The notes under the pieces were generated by a model. It searched no databases, was not told the origin of the DNA, and saw nothing but the letters and a program-made list of their open reading frames with translations. Source: Simmondsia chinensis (lineage: Eukaryota > Streptophyta > Magnoliopsida > Caryophyllales > Simmondsiaceae). From it: a stretch of DNA of 64,000 bases. The stretch is from positions 21,796,350 through 21,860,349 of the forward strand of contig JAGTTD010000020.1 in assembly GCA_018398585.1 (NCBI GenBank), in the 5' to 3' direction. Below, piece after piece: positions 44,859 through 56,720 of the stretch. Made by a program: the position numbers and the translations under genes. Within the stretch, counting starts at the first letter, position 1. Each line of letters starts with the position of its first letter.

Positions 44859-45343
44859 CCTAGTTTTGTATTTCTTTGTTTAAGTAATGAATTGCCTATT
44901 AAAAAAAAATATTATTCTATATATTTTAATATTATGATACTTTAGTGACAAAATTATCAAATTTTAAGATAGGTAAGCGTGTAAATATATCAATCTTGTA
45001 ATTAATAAACAATTATTCTAGTTCTTTATGTCCATGAAATTTTGACGTATTCAGCATTCGTTTGGTTAATACATGAATTAAATTCTTATGGGAAAATATA
45101 TTTTTTTGGAATTCAATTTATTAGTCAATTTTCTAAGAAACATGTGTTTATGTTTGGTTGTTAGAATAAAAAATAGAACTTCTCATAATTTAAAACTTAC
45201 CTAACCCCCAAGTAAGTTAATTCGTGTGAGGAACCCAAAACTTTCCATGGATATCAACTTCTCAGGTTCTACTAATTTTCCGTAACCAGAGAAGAGAGAA
45301 AAATACCAGCTTCACCTAAATTCCAAATTCCTTTTACTACCTG

Positions 45344-45588
45344 CAAGGGCCAGTCCTAATATTTTTAAGGCCCTAAGCAAAAGTTTCAAACCTCGGGCTT
45401 TCTATATATAATAATATTTCTCTTAATAACATAATACTAATACAATAAATTATAAAAAATTTGAACATTAAAATTTATTAATATTAACTATTGATACTTT
45501 AAAAAATACAACCTCAAAAATTTGGGTACTCCTAAAATTTAAAGTTCAAAATTATTACTTGGATTATTTAGAGTTATGCTCGGCCCTG
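45344..45588. mobile_element. hAT-like MITE, ~245 bp
   Basis: Imperfect terminal inverted repeats CAAGGGCCAGTCCTAA (45344) and GAGTTATGCTCGGCCCTG (ending 45588). A/T-rich interior. Flanks ACTACCTG and CGACCTGG are only approximately duplicated. A related but decayed copy may lie at 26880-27085. Confidence 0.5.
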
Positions 45589-45718
45589 CGACCTGGTGGG
45601 CAAACATAAAATTAACTTCATATGGCAAGAAATGCCATGTATTTTCAATGACATGCCAAATTATATGCCATGGGAAGATCATTTCCAAAATCATTGGCGG
45701 ACCTCTTAGTGTTCCTTT

Positions 45719-46005
45719 TATTAGAGTATAAAACTATTCTTGAGCCTCATCCATCAGTTTAACCTTTTGAAAAAGTTGGTTCCTTGACATAGTATAAAAC
45801 CTTTGACCAAAAAGTCACGAGTTCGAATTTTAACAGTCTCCACTTTTAATATTAAAAACAATTTAAGCACAAGGCATGAGGTAGGCCGATGCACTGTCCA
45901 CACTTCAAGCTTAATTGGCATTTGCGTGATGGGCATGTTAGAGTATAAAACTATTCCTAGGCCTTACCCATCAGCTTAACTTTTGGAAAAGTTAATTCCT
46001 TGACA
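45719..46005 (+). mobile_element. TRIM (terminal-repeat retrotransposon in miniature), 287 bp
   Basis: Two direct terminal repeats of ~70 bp (45719-45789 and 45936-46005) share TTAGAGTATAAAACTATTC, CATCAGTTTAAC/CATCAGCTTAAC and TTCCTTGACA. The 5-bp target duplication CCTTT lies at 45714-45718 and 46006-46010. Right after the first repeat is TAGTATAAAACC, a decayed initiator-Met primer site. GATGGGCA before the second repeat is a polypurine-like tract. No coding capacity. Confidence 0.85.
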
Positions 46006-46147
46006 CCTTTTACTTTTCTAACAAAAAAAAAAGAGAAAATTTAAGTGTTCACTTCTTTGGATTCTTTTTCGGATCCAAAAATAATACAGTTTTAAAAACA
46101 TATTCCTGAAAAAAATTATTTATGTGAAAGGTTTCCATACTTTTTTG

Positions 46148-46320
46148 ATACAACAACAACAACAATAGTCCCAGTGCCTCGCGGCTCCCTCAATACGTAG
46201 GGTCTGGGAGGGGTGAATGTATGCAGCCATACCCATTCCGAGTGGAAAGGAGGTTGTTTCCGATGACCCACAACCTGAAGTGCGTTTACTCTTGCAAGTA
46301 AAATAGTCACTTTGTCACCA
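46148..46320 (-). mobile_element. SINE (5S/Au-like family)
   Basis: Plus strand: (CAA)n, then AGTCCCAGTGCCTCGCGGCT, GGGTCTGGGAGGGGTGAATG, TATGCAGCCATACC and GGTTGTTTCCGATGACC, the reverse complement of the family's 3' half. The 5S head is not recognisable. Confidence 0.6.
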
Positions 46321-46499
46321 GTGGATTTAGCAAAAATGAGTTCCAAATGAATTAATGAGATAAGCATGCAAGCATTTAAGTGTGAATGTATGCTAAATAC
46401 AGCTGAGTAATCAGAAAATAACTAAATAGCTTATAAGCGCCCTACATGATGTTATTATTGCTTAGAAATCATAAACTGCAAGTCACTCGCTACTCTATT

Positions 46500-47722
46500 C
46501 TACAGTGCCACCTCGGCTATCCTAATGCTAGCCCTCCATCGTGCCCTATCTGAGGCCATCTCCTCTCTTAGGTTGAGGTGGGTTAGGTCTTGTCGAATCG
46601 TCTCCAGCCAACTTCCCTTTGGACTACCCCTCCCTCTTCTGCCCAGCGTCGTGTGTAACTGTTCACACCTCCTGACTGGGGCTGTGCTCGGTTGCCTGCT
46701 AACATGACCAAACCATCTTAGGCGGTGCTCCCTCAATTTATCCCCGATCGAGGCTACGCCCAGTTTACTTCTTATTACATCGTTCCTGATCCTATCCTTC
46801 CTTATGTGGCCACACATCCATCGCAGCATCCTCATCTCAGACACCTTCATCCTCTGTGTTTGATTTTGTTTCATTGGGCGACACTCTGCCCCATATAACA
46901 TAGCCGGTCTTACTACCGTCCTGTAGTATTTTTCCTTTAGCTTTAGCGGGACTTTCTATCGCAAAGTACACCAGATGCCATCCTGCACTTCTGCCAGCCT
47001 ACTTTAATCCTGTAGTTGACATCCTCATCCACCTCACCATTCTGGTATATCATGGATCCCAGGTATTTGAAACTCTCCTTACTCGATACGGTCTCCCATT
47101 CTATCATGACCTCCTCTGTACAGGTCGTGGTGGAATGATCGGACTTGAATTCCATGTATTCGGTCTTAGATTTGCTAATCCTTAAACCCTTCGATTCTAA
47201 AGCACTTCTCCACAATTCCAACTTCTCATTTATGTCCGCTCGGGAGTCCCTTACCAAAACTATGTCGTTTGCAAAAAGCATACACCAAGGAACCTCTCCT
47301 TAGATATGTCTAGTGAGCTCATCCATCACTAGAATGAACAAAAAGGGACTCAACGCAGAACCCTGGGGCACCCCAGCTGTAATAGGAAAAGTGTCTGTAT
47401 CCCCTTCCTCTGTGCGCACATTCGTATGTGCCTCTTCATACAAGTCCCTAATGGCCTGAATATAAGGCATTGGGATGCCTCTCCTACCCAGCACCTCCCA
47501 TAGTACTTTTCTTGGCACTCTATCATATGCTTTCTCCAAATCAATGAAGACTCTGTGTAGATCCTTTTGTCTATCCCTATACTGCTCTATTGTTCGCCTT
47601 AAAAGGTGGATGGCTTCTATTGTTGATCTCCTAGGCATTAACCCGAACTGGTTATCGGTCACCTCTGTCAGTTGCCGTAGCCTTCTATTGTCTATCCCTA
47701 TACTTTTTTGATATTTGCACAA
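46500..47722 (-). pseudogene. RTE-type LINE reverse transcriptase and C-terminal domain, 5' truncated
   Basis: The minus strand reads VTDNQFGLMPRRSTIEAIHL, VFIDLEKAYDRVPRKVLWEV, GVPQGSALSPFLFILVMDEL (RT blocks 2-4), a TAA in place of a conserved Gln at 47300, then MLFANDIVLV, where the catalytic FADD has become FAND. It then reads KLELWRSALESKGLRISKSK and KYLGSMIYQNG, a one-base deletion near 46940, and MRMLRWMCGHIRKDRIRNDV ... LGRRGRGSPKGSWLETIRQD. It is truncated at 47722 and has no endonuclease. Same family as 2545-3357. Confidence 0.88.
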
Positions 47723-48089
47723 TTCACATCATGAAAATTAACTTATGGTGAAAATCGAAGTTAACACAATTTTTAATGACTTGATCATGTAAAAAGCAAA
47801 TGACTCAATATAAACCCACACTTTGACTCAATTTAAACTCACCTGTCACCCGATCATTAAACATTGTTACTAATTTAATGTTAATTTTATTCAAGGATTT
47901 GATTAACACAAAGTAAATAGTATAAGGGCTAATATGACACATTTAAAAGTACAGACAGAAAGAACCCAAAACCAAATTATTTACATTATGATTCAATAAC
48001 TCTTAAGAACATAGAATGCGATATGAGATTATATAAATTTATTTTGGCTCTATGTAGTTTAAGAGAAAACATTTTTCTTATGAAAAATT

Positions 48090-48685
48090 TGTTGGTGCAA
48101 TTCTTGAAATTCACAAGAAACAGGTAACAAATCGATCTACAAATTTTGAGGTATTCTGTCACTTTCCTTAAGACTTATTTCAGCATAGAAAATAGACTCA
48201 GAGGTACAACGATAACCTAATATAAAATACAGTGAGCGTATGTAAAGGGATATATAGAAGAGATGTATGAGAATGACGGGATTTTTTTTTTTTTTTTTTA
48301 AGAACAATGAATAAGTTCTTTCAAAGAGCGTTTGATCCATCTTTTAACCAAAAACATGAAGGACATATATATATGAGAATTAGTGTAAAGAGACGTCCCA
48401 AACCATGCCTCAAAGAAAGGGCGCGAAAGCCGGAAGTTAAGGCGCAAAAACGGGTAAAAAACTATCCCTGTGTGTCGACACACAGTTCTGCAGTATGGTT
48501 CTGTTGATCTGTGTGTCGACACATACCTCTGCATCCCTGTTATGTAAGAATGTGTGTCGACACACCAGCCCTGTGTGTCATCACACATCCCAACACCATT
48601 CAAAACATATCAAACAAACTTTGGAACCAATCTTAAACACTTAATTCACAATTCTTATCACATTATTTGAAAATACACCAACATT
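48090..48685 (-). repeat. 3' LTR of the minus-strand copia element
   Basis: On the minus strand it begins TGTTGGTGTATTTTC at 48685, directly after a purine tract containing GGGGAA, and ends TGCACCAACA at 48090. It contains three TGTGTCGACACA palindromes (about 48473-48565) and one variant. It aligns with the LTRs at 55019 and 59883 (for example GAAATAAG-CTTAAGGAAAGTGA). Confidence 0.8.
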
Positions 48686-49249
48686 CCCCGAATATTTTCA
48701 AAATATAATCATTCACACAAATGACATATCTAAGTTAAAGGAGGCCATATCACAAATCAATGAGGGTGTTTTTCGATTGAACTCTTAGCTAGTGATAACA
48801 TGTTCACGATTGATCGGATCGAAAATGGTAGACTATGCTTTGAACCATACAACCCATTTGATCAACTGAATACATCACCACGCACTAGGCAATCTACTCC
48901 CTGTACATACCCTACACCTCCCCAGATCGACACAGATGAAGCCTTGTGTCCTGTACCATTTGCGAGTGTTTGAGGGCTAAACCCTTTATCAAAAATCACC
49001 CCTTGAAGCGGCCAAACTCCACACTCACTGAGGTGGACCCCAATTGATCATGTGTTGAACCGTGACATTCAGTTATAAAATTATCAAGACCAGGTCCATT
49101 AAGAGCATACGCTTATCCTTTAAATCTCTAATGCAGTCAACCAAACACGAGATGGAAAAATTCATTTGTGCTTACAGCCACACTGATGATAAAACTCACT
49201 CATTGAACTCAAGACCTAGCGTCTGACTAGGCATCGAGTTGAGGGCCAA

Positions 49250-50413
49250 TCATGGGTGATTAAAAGTGACGGGTTTCAACCCCATCCCTGTGCACGTTTT
49301 TAGAACCAAGTCTCTAGCAAGGCCTTTCGTGAATGGATCCGCTAGATTCTGACTTGTTCTTACAAAATCCACAGTGATAAGATTTTCTTGAATAAAATGC
49401 CTTACTATACTATGTCTCACACCAATGTGTTTAGACTTTCCATTATACACCTCACTATATGCTTTAGAAAGCATAGCTTAATTGTCACAATGGATAGATA
49501 TCAGTGAGATAAGCTTAGGCCACAAAGGAACCTCGTACAGTAGATCATTTAACCATTCAGCTTCTTTAGCCATGGAAGCCAGACCTATAAACTCAGTCGC
49601 CATCGTAGAATCAGAATTATAGGTTTGTTTCTTGGAAATCCAAGAAACCGCATCTCCACCGAGTAAGAAAATCCATCCACTCGTAGAAGCATGATCCTCT
49701 ACATGAGAGATCCAACTAGCATCAGAATGTCTCTCTAAAATAAAGGGATACCTACATAAGAAATACCATAGTTTATGGTACTCTTAAGGTACTTCAGTAC
49801 TCTATAAATCGCATGCCAATGTTCCTTACCTGGATTGCTAGTATATCTACTTAGCTTTTCAACAGCATAGGCAATATCAGCCTCGTGCTCGTCATGGCAT
49901 ACATAAAACATCCAACGACTCGGGCTGTAAAACAGGAGGGCCACTATTCGATGCAAGCTTCACGCCAGGGTCCATCGGTGTGAACACCGGTGCACATGCG
50001 CCATTGCTGAATTCCTTCAACACACTTTCTACATAATGAGATTGTGTCAAGGTTATGGAATCTCCATTCCTTACAATCCTTATACCAAGGATTACCTCAG
50101 CTTCACCCATGTCTTTCACAGCAAAGTTCTCAGAGAGAAACCTTTTAGTTCTCTCTACTTGTTCAAAATCTGTATTGAATAAGAGCATGTCATAGATATA
50201 CAAACAAATCATGAAACCTTTGCCATTGTCGAACTTGCTATAGATACACTTGTCTAATTTGTTTATCACAAATCCGTTCTTCACAACAACACTATAAAAC
50301 TTTTGATGCCACTGTTTTGGGGCTTGCTTTAGCTCATACAGAGAGCGTATGAGTTTACATACCTTCCTCTCTTGGGCCGGTACAACAAAACCTTTTGGTT
50401 GTTTCTTGTACAA
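49250..50413 (-). pseudogene. rt-rh: copia RT C-terminal part and RNase H, broken
   Basis: 50413-49892 gives KKQPKGFVVPAQERKVCKLI, SLYELKQAPKQWHQKFYSV and CLYIYDMLLF, where the catalytic YVDD has become YIYD. 49956-49735 gives EADIAYAVEKLSRYTSNPGK. 49474-49250 gives the RNase H end (KSKHIGVRHSIVRHFIQEN, QNLADPFTKGLARDLVLK). Frameshifts separate the three pieces. The remaining motif order is that of Tork/TNT-like copia elements. Confidence 0.85.
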
Positions 50414-50422
50414 TTCCTCTTC

Positions 50423-52130
50423 TCATTCACCATTCAGGAATGCCATTTTTACATCCATTTGGTGAATCATGAGTTTATAGATAAAGCCAAGAGCAATTAA
50501 TACTCTTATTGTCGATATCCTAGCCACCGGGGCATAGATGTCAAAGTAGTATAACCCATGTTTTTGGGTAAACCTTTTAGCAACCAATCGAGCTTTGAAC
50601 TTGTCTATAAGTCCATCAACTTTCATCTTCTTCTTGAAGATCCATTTACACCCGATCGGCCTACTACCTTGTAGAAGATCGACTAGTATCCAAATATTAT
50701 TGCCCATGATAGAATCTATCTTATCATTTATCGCCTCTCTCCAAAAGAAGGCATCATGAGACCTCATCGTCTCATCAAATGTCATGGGGTCCACCTCCAT
50801 GACATAACATCCTGGTACCACAGAGTCCACATCATTCCTAAAACCTTCTACTAAAAAGGTGTAGAAGTCCGTTCCAAAGGATTTCTCTTTCCTTACTCTC
50901 TTACTCCTTCGGAGTTCTAGAGTAATATCAGGGATATGTTCCCTCTCATGGTAATCATCATCACCATACGACACTAGTATGTCATTATTAACCAATACGT
51001 AGTCCCTTGGTCTCGGGATAGAGGTAAACCAATTCTCATCAAAGATGGCATCTCTCGATTCTATTATCGTATTAACACTGATATAATCAATTGGTTTAAT
51101 TACATAGAACCGATATGCCTTACTATGTGGCGCATATCCTACAAATATGCTATCGATGCCTCTTTCACCTAACTTTTTATGTTTAGATTTAGGAACTCTA
51201 ACAACAGCCCTACACCCCCACACTTTAAGATAACTTAACACAGGGGGTCTACCGTTCCAATATCCATATGGGTTTATTTTACTTTTCTTGCTTGGAACAC
51301 GATTTAATATGTAATAGGCTGTTAACATAGCCTCACCTCACTGAGACAGGAGTATGACAACGTGGAATTAACCATTTCAGTTAAAGTCCGATTTTTCCTC
51401 TCAGCTAAACCATTATGTTGTGGCGTATAAGGTGCGGTGACCTCATGCACGATACTGGTGGATTCGAAATACTTAGGGTCGTAGTATTCACCACTACGGT
51501 CCGATCTAAGTCGTTTTAGGAAAGTTTCATAATGTAATTTTGTTTCGGCATTACATGCATTACATCTTTCTAGCGATTCACCTTTATGATCAATTAGATA
51601 CACATAACAATATCCTGAAGAATCATCAATGAAAGTGATAAAGTATTATTTTCCTCCTATGATGGGAGTTCTTTTGAAGTCACATAAATCGCTATATATC
51701 AAATTTGTTTCTCTTTATACCGACGGAAATGGTAGTTTTGTTATTTTCGTTAGCATACACTTTTTGCACTTATCATTTACTTTATCAACATGTGGTATCA
51801 ACATCGAACTAGCCATTTCACGCATTTTACAATAATTCACATGTCGTACCTATGATGCCATAAGTAAGTAGAATCAAGTATATAAACAGAAGTTAAGATC
51901 TTATTATCAATATTCAGTTTGAACATACAATTACACAGGTACCCTTTTCCAACAAAGACGCCCTCCTTTGACAATACAACTTTGTCAGTTTTGAAGACCA
52001 ACTTGAACCTGAACCTATTAAGTAGGCCATCAGCACGAGGTTCTTCTTTATATCCGGGGCGTAGTACAAATCGGTTAGGGTAAGGGTTTTTCCAGAAGTG
52101 AAAAGTAAATTGACTTTCCCTTACCCACAA
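50423..52130 (-). pseudogene. int-rt: copia integrase and N-terminal RT, broken
   Basis: 52130-51837 is pre-integrase material in poor condition. 51603-51322 holds RLRSDRSGEYYDPKYFESTS and APYTPQHNGLAERKNRTLTE, the last two parts of the integrase core. 51328-50423 carries PYGYWNGRPPVLSYLKVWGC, FVGYAPHSKAYRFYV, the pol linker, and the first RT blocks (WILVDLLQGSRPIGCKWIFK, FKARLVAKRFTQ, QMDVKMAFLNGE). A TGA follows in place of the Leu normally found after NGE, and the frame then continues into the next segment. Confidence 0.82.
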
Positions 52131-53078
52131 CCGTTATACTCGCTCCATTACCCATGAACAACACAGTTCCGTTGTTCACGGGTTCCAAGTCCCTAAAGAA
52201 ACCTTTGTCTTTGCACACATGTTTTGTGGCCCCTAAGTCAACCCACCAAGAGACATCGCTCTCGACTAGATTGATCTCCGATATCATCCCCATGAACTTA
52301 CCGTTCGAATTTTTGTTGCGATAATCATGCCCCTTCCCCTTAGTGTTCTTAAGGAGAATGCAGTCCCTTCTTAGGTGACCGGGCTTGTGACACTCCCAAC
52401 AGACCAACTTGGTCTTCTTCTCGTTTCGGTTTTTATGAAAGTGTCTAGTTCGTTTGGTTCCTTTGTTATCTTGTAACCTGTAACCTTCTTCAATCCTCAA
52501 ATAGTTAGCCAATTCTTCGATTGACAATCTTCCTTCTTGTGTTTGAGAGACTTTTTAATATCTCTCCAAGGGGGGAGAAGTTTGTCAATCAAAGATGAAA
52601 CAATGATGGTGTCGTCCATATTCATCTTATGTTGCTTAAAATTATTTAAGATTCGTTCAACTTCATGGAATTACTCCATGACCGAACGATCATCCACCAT
52701 TTTATAATTATTAAACTGACTAACTAAAAATTTCTTACTTGTCGCATCTTCTGCCATGTACCGTGCCTCTAGAGCGTCCCACAATTCCTTTGCGGTAGAA
52801 ACGTTGGAGTAGATGTCAAAGAGGGTGTCCGTCATTCCGTTGAGTATGTGTCCTCTACATATGTAATCATCATTTTCCCTTTTCAACCGGGCTCGTTGCT
52901 CGATCAGTGTCTCCTCCTCTTCAGTAGCGGGGGCAGGGAATGGTGTATTCAGAACATACACTACATTCAGGGTAGTAATCAGGAAGTGTATTTTCCTCTG
53001 CCAACGACGGAAAGTACTGCCATCAAAACGGTCGAACTTCACAAAATTCGCTGTAATCTCCCTCAGTGACGAAGCCAT
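52075..53078 (-). pseudogene. gag-pr: copia gag and protease, broken
   Basis: gag starts MASSLREITANFVKFDRFDG at 53078 and runs through TAKELWDALEARYMAEDATS. A frame break at about 52540-52670 precedes a second segment with a CCHC knuckle (CWECHKPGHLRRDC) and the protease motif WWVDLGATKHVC. The usual DSGA has become DLGA, so the catalytic triplet is damaged. Gag would form the particle, and the protease would cut the polyprotein. Confidence 0.82.
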
Positions 53079-53141
53079 ATCAAACCAAGATATTGCTAAA
53101 TATTATAAAAAACTAAAAATTATATAAAATACCTATTTACG

Positions 53142-53144
<3 letters not shown>

Positions 53145-53206
<62 letters not shown>

Positions 53207-53235
53207 GAGTATTTATATATATATATATGACACAT
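53145..53235. repeat. (AT)n microsatellite
   Basis: An almost pure AT dinucleotide run of about 85 bp, slightly interrupted (GTATATGAGTATT), immediately above the copia gag. Confidence 0.9.
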
Positions 53236-54118
53236 GTCACAATCGCCTCAACCCTCCCAATGACTCATCATTCCCATCATGTTGTATACATATATACACA
53301 CAGGCACAGTGAAGAGAAACAAGGAAACAAGGGAAAGAAAAAGGAAAAAAGAAAAAAGAGAAAAAGAACGACAAAGAAAAAAAGATAAATAAAATAGTTT
53401 TATTCTGATATAAAATACTTGTTATTTTTGTTAATTATATTTGAATTTATCTTTTTATTACCATCTCATAGAGTATATCTCCGTAATTTTACAACACAAC
53501 GTTAATATTTATGGCATGTCCTTTATACTATTGTCATCCATGTGAAAAACACTTTTGAATAAGACAATTGGTTTCAACAAAGGGTTGTCTCTGCCGGAAA
53601 GATTTCCGCGTGGAGACGAACTTGAAAATGAATTTATCACGATTAAGGGATCAGTTATGTAAGAATCACCCGTGATTGATCTTGAGCAATCAATTTTTAT
53701 ATCAGTTTGTGATAGTTTGTTTGTTGTATTTAACTTCAGTTTGTAATTAATGTAAACTCTACCAATAATCTAATTAAGGAGATCTTCACAATTATAAAAA
53801 ATTTAGAAAGAAATTAAGGACATGGAACTAAGCCGAGCCTCAGTTGGTGTGGAACAGTTTGAAATATTTCTCAAATACCTTATCTGAAATGCTCAAGAGT
53901 CGAGAATTGAGGTGAAAATGGGCTTGAGAACTTGATAACTTATCTTAAGCACAATTCAACCCGATGGAGTAAAAACCTAGTAGGTTAAGTTGGAGTGAAA
54001 CAAATTCGTTTAGCAATTGAAAACCGAGCTTAAGCTTGACAGTCAAAACATTAGATTAATGACATAGACTAAACTCACTGTAAGGGCTAAGTGTCACAAA
54101 CCCAAGGGTTGGTGACGA
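53236..54118. other. No gene seen; probably leader of an LTR element
   Basis: No open frame. The stretch lies just downstream (minus sense) of the primer-binding site at 54120-54131, so at least its upper part is likely the untranslated leader of that element. Confidence 0.35.
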
Positions 54119-54177
54119 AGCTCTGATACCACTTTGTCACAAACCCAAGGGTTGGTGACGAAGCTCTGATATTACTT
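54092..54177 (-). repeat. Duplicated 43-bp primer-binding-site segment
   Basis: Two tandem copies of a 43-bp unit (TGTCACAAACCCAAGGGTTG ... AAGCTCTGATA). One holds a perfect initiator-Met primer site, TGGTATCAGAGC on the minus strand at 54131-54120. The other holds a mutated version (TAATATCAGAGC). A local duplication across the LTR/leader junction explains it. Confidence 0.7.
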
Positions 54178-54178
54178 T

Positions 54179-54753
54179 GTCACGAACCTCAGCCCGTAAC
54201 TTGGATAGATTTGAGAAAGAAAGAGAATGAGAGGGGGAGAGAGAGAGAAATAGAGAGATTAGAAGAGATTGAGAGGAGAAGTAGAGAAGATTAGAGGAGA
54301 GTTAGAAGGAGAGTTAGAAAAAGAGTAGTAATTAGAAGTAGAAAGGGGAGAGGGATTTAGAAGTTAAGTGGGGAAGAGGGGGACGGTTAGTGAAGGGAGA
54401 ACGAGAAAGAGAAGTTTAAATTTTTTATTTGAATTCTTGATGATCAAAATACAAGGTTACAAGTGTATTTATAGAGTTTTGGAGGGAAGAACAACTAGCC
54501 ACCCTATAGCCCTAGTCCCTACATCTTAGCTCATATTTTAATTAATACTAATACATCATTATAATTTAAACTAATCATTTGCCTCTAATTTCACCCAACC
54601 GGCTCCCTCCTAAATTCAAACTCAAATTATAAACTAATTTAAACTAATTAGTTTTACAATATTTTTCATTACATAACCGATACAAAAATAATAAAAGCGA
54701 AAAATAGCCGCTCGGTTCCTTGTCTCGTGACAGTCACGGCTAGGGTCGTGACA
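54179..54753 (-). repeat. LTR of another retrotransposon (TGTCAC...GTGACA)
   Basis: On the minus strand it starts TGTCACGACCCTAGCCGTGA at 54753, has CTATAAATACACTTGTAACC as a core promoter near 54465, a long AG-rich stretch (54215-54420 on the plus strand), and ends GTTCGTGACA at 54179. The TGTCACGACCC start is common in Ty3/gypsy LTRs, but no coding part is present, so the superfamily is inferred. Confidence 0.6.
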
Positions 54754-55013
54754 CTAAGCGAGGGGTACTATGGCAGTAAGCTATGAAATATAACTTCCCG
54801 ATCATCATCAAAAAGTACTCTGGTTGTGTTGCAAAAGCGAAGTTGGATTATTGTACAACTGCTCGTAAGAAGAAGGAAGAAAAAGAGTACAACTACGCAT
54901 TGAAAAATAATAAAAGAAATTATGATGTGATTGTAGAGCCCCTACTTAAGCCTTCAGTTTATTTATAAATCCTAAAATTAGCTGCTTCTCCCCCAAGGAT
55001 TTCTACGAGCACA
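54754..55013 (+). other. Unassigned spacer with a short open frame
   Basis: A 61-codon Lys-rich reading (54783-54968) is present but resembles no family I know. I do not call it a gene. Confidence 0.3.
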
Positions 55014-55018
55014 TTTTA

Positions 55019-55673
55019 TGTTGGTGTATTTTCATAATGTATGTGATTGTCCTATACTTGGTTAAGTGTTTTGAACTTGTATGGTATGTGTGTCGACACA
55101 CAGGGCCCGTGTGTCGATACACAATCCAACAGTGCCATTTGTATGTCGACACACAAATCTTACAGAATTACAGTAACATTTTGATAAGTTTGGGACGTCT
55201 TTTGAACCTTATTTTCTTATATTATTTTCCTCTATTATTTAAGAGAACACATATGAAATGTGTTTACTTGCAATAATTGTGTAATATTAAAAAAGAAAGT
55301 GACTCTTCATGAAGGGATGTGTCCCTTCTTGAAGAGACACTTGAAAAACTATAAATAGCCCTTTAGGGGGATTCATTTCAGAGAGAAGAAAAGAGAATTC
55401 TCTTTTCATATTTTGAGAAATAAAATACAATTGCAAGTAGCACTTGAAAAATTCATATTTGTGAAAGTCTTTGAAAAGGTTGTTCTCATTCATCTCACTA
55501 CGTCTCTCCCTTTACATATTCTCTTCTTCATATTTGGTTGTTGTTGTATCCCCGAGGATATTTCGTATACCGAAATAAGCTTTAAGGAAAGTGATTACGT
55601 AGCCTCAACACCTGAGATCTCTCGGGTACCTGGTTGCAAGTATTTTGCAAGTATTTCAATAATTTGTTCTAAC
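55019..55673 (+). repeat. 5' LTR
   Basis: Starts TGTTGGTGTATTTTCATAAT and ends TTGTTCTAACA. It has three TGTGTCGA(C/T)ACA-type palindromes at 55088-55160, CTATAAATAGCCC as TATA region near 55351, and GAAATAAGCTTTAAGGAAAG downstream. Confidence 0.92.
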
Positions 55674-56334
55674 AATCTTAAGGCTTAAATTCATTAATTG
55701 AAATGGCGTTTTCACTTTCCTTGATTTGGTGGCAAACTATGTGAGATTGGAGAAAGTAACAAAGAGAGGAATGTACGTCTTCTTGGATCCTTCTTGTATA
55801 CAAATTACTATGGATCAAGGTATGTTCTTTTGACTCAAACATGAGTAAGAAGGATCATGAAATTTTAAGATTAATATAAAATTTGATCAAGAGACGTCAA
55901 AATTATGAAGTTATATAATGCCTAACGAGTAGTGGTTGATGCATTGTTTATGCATGAAAATATATTTACTTGACTCGGGATAAAATCATGAAATCATGTG
56001 ACTCGTGTAAATTGATGCGCATTCGTTGATATACATGTGATATCAAAATGAAAGTTAAGAGGCATTGAGTGTTTAGATCATGAATTTATGATCAAGTGAC
56101 TTTAAATTCACAATTATGAATCATAAATTTTGATTAAATGATACATAAAATTTAATTGAATAACTTTGTATCATGTCAATTTAACAAAAGGATGAAGATG
56201 ATGATCATCCGCAGGCAAAAATAAAAAATAATAATTGTAGAATTTGCAATTCTCATGGTGGTTGTGCAAAACGCAATCGATACTAACAGTAATTTCAAAG
56301 GAAAATATCGAAGAACAAAAAAAAAAAGGAAAGA

Positions 56335-56720
56335 CTTGCGGTTTCTTCAGATTCGAACCGGCATCTCTTGATAAATTGATATGATCCTAAGCCATTGATC
56401 CAAATTGCATTTCATGCACAATCTATACAACAGCCCATATAAATCGAAAAAAAAAGGGAATAAAATGAGGCATGTGAAAGTAGTTTGTGAGAATCGAACC
56501 AACGCGCTTGAGGAAAGGGATGACAGAACCCAACCAGTAGTCCAAATTGAGTTTTGTGTACAACCTTGAAACACATATATAATCTATATGATTAAATTAA
56601 ATAAAAAAAAATGGACGCATGAGTGTCGTTTCAAAGGATTGAACGTACGTACCCTGGATGCAAATGTTAAATGATTAACCACTCATGTCCGTGCAATTGT
56701 GTGCATGATCAAACTAAGAA
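56335..56720 (+). repeat. Three diverged repeats inside the element leader
   Basis: Three ~140-bp segments each contain a GATTCGAACC / AATCGAACC / GATTGAACG motif followed by CTTGA-like and CCA-AGT-type words (56350, 56493 and 56637). They recall tRNA B-box complements but do not fold as tRNAs. Confidence 0.35.

Larger units (their letters stand above)
48090..53078 (-). mobile_element. Ty1/copia retrotransposon (Tork-like), 3' LTR present, 5' LTR not found
   Basis: The minus strand carries gag, protease, integrase, RT and RNase H in copia order, followed by a 3' flank and an LTR at 48685-48090. Many stops and frameshifts interrupt the polyprotein. No TGTTGG-type LTR could be found above 53078, where an (AT)n tract begins, so the 5' end is probably lost. 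The 3' flank at 48690-49250 (GGCCCTCAACTCGATGCCTA, minus sense) is shared with the complete element at 55019-60538. Confidence 0.88.

Noticed and set aside
49892..53078. A functional copia polyprotein
   Set aside because: Multiple frameshifts, an in-frame TGA after AFLNGE and altered protease and RT active sites exclude it.
56335..56720. tRNA genes
   Set aside because: B-box-like words are present but no acceptor stem or anticodon arm can be formed.
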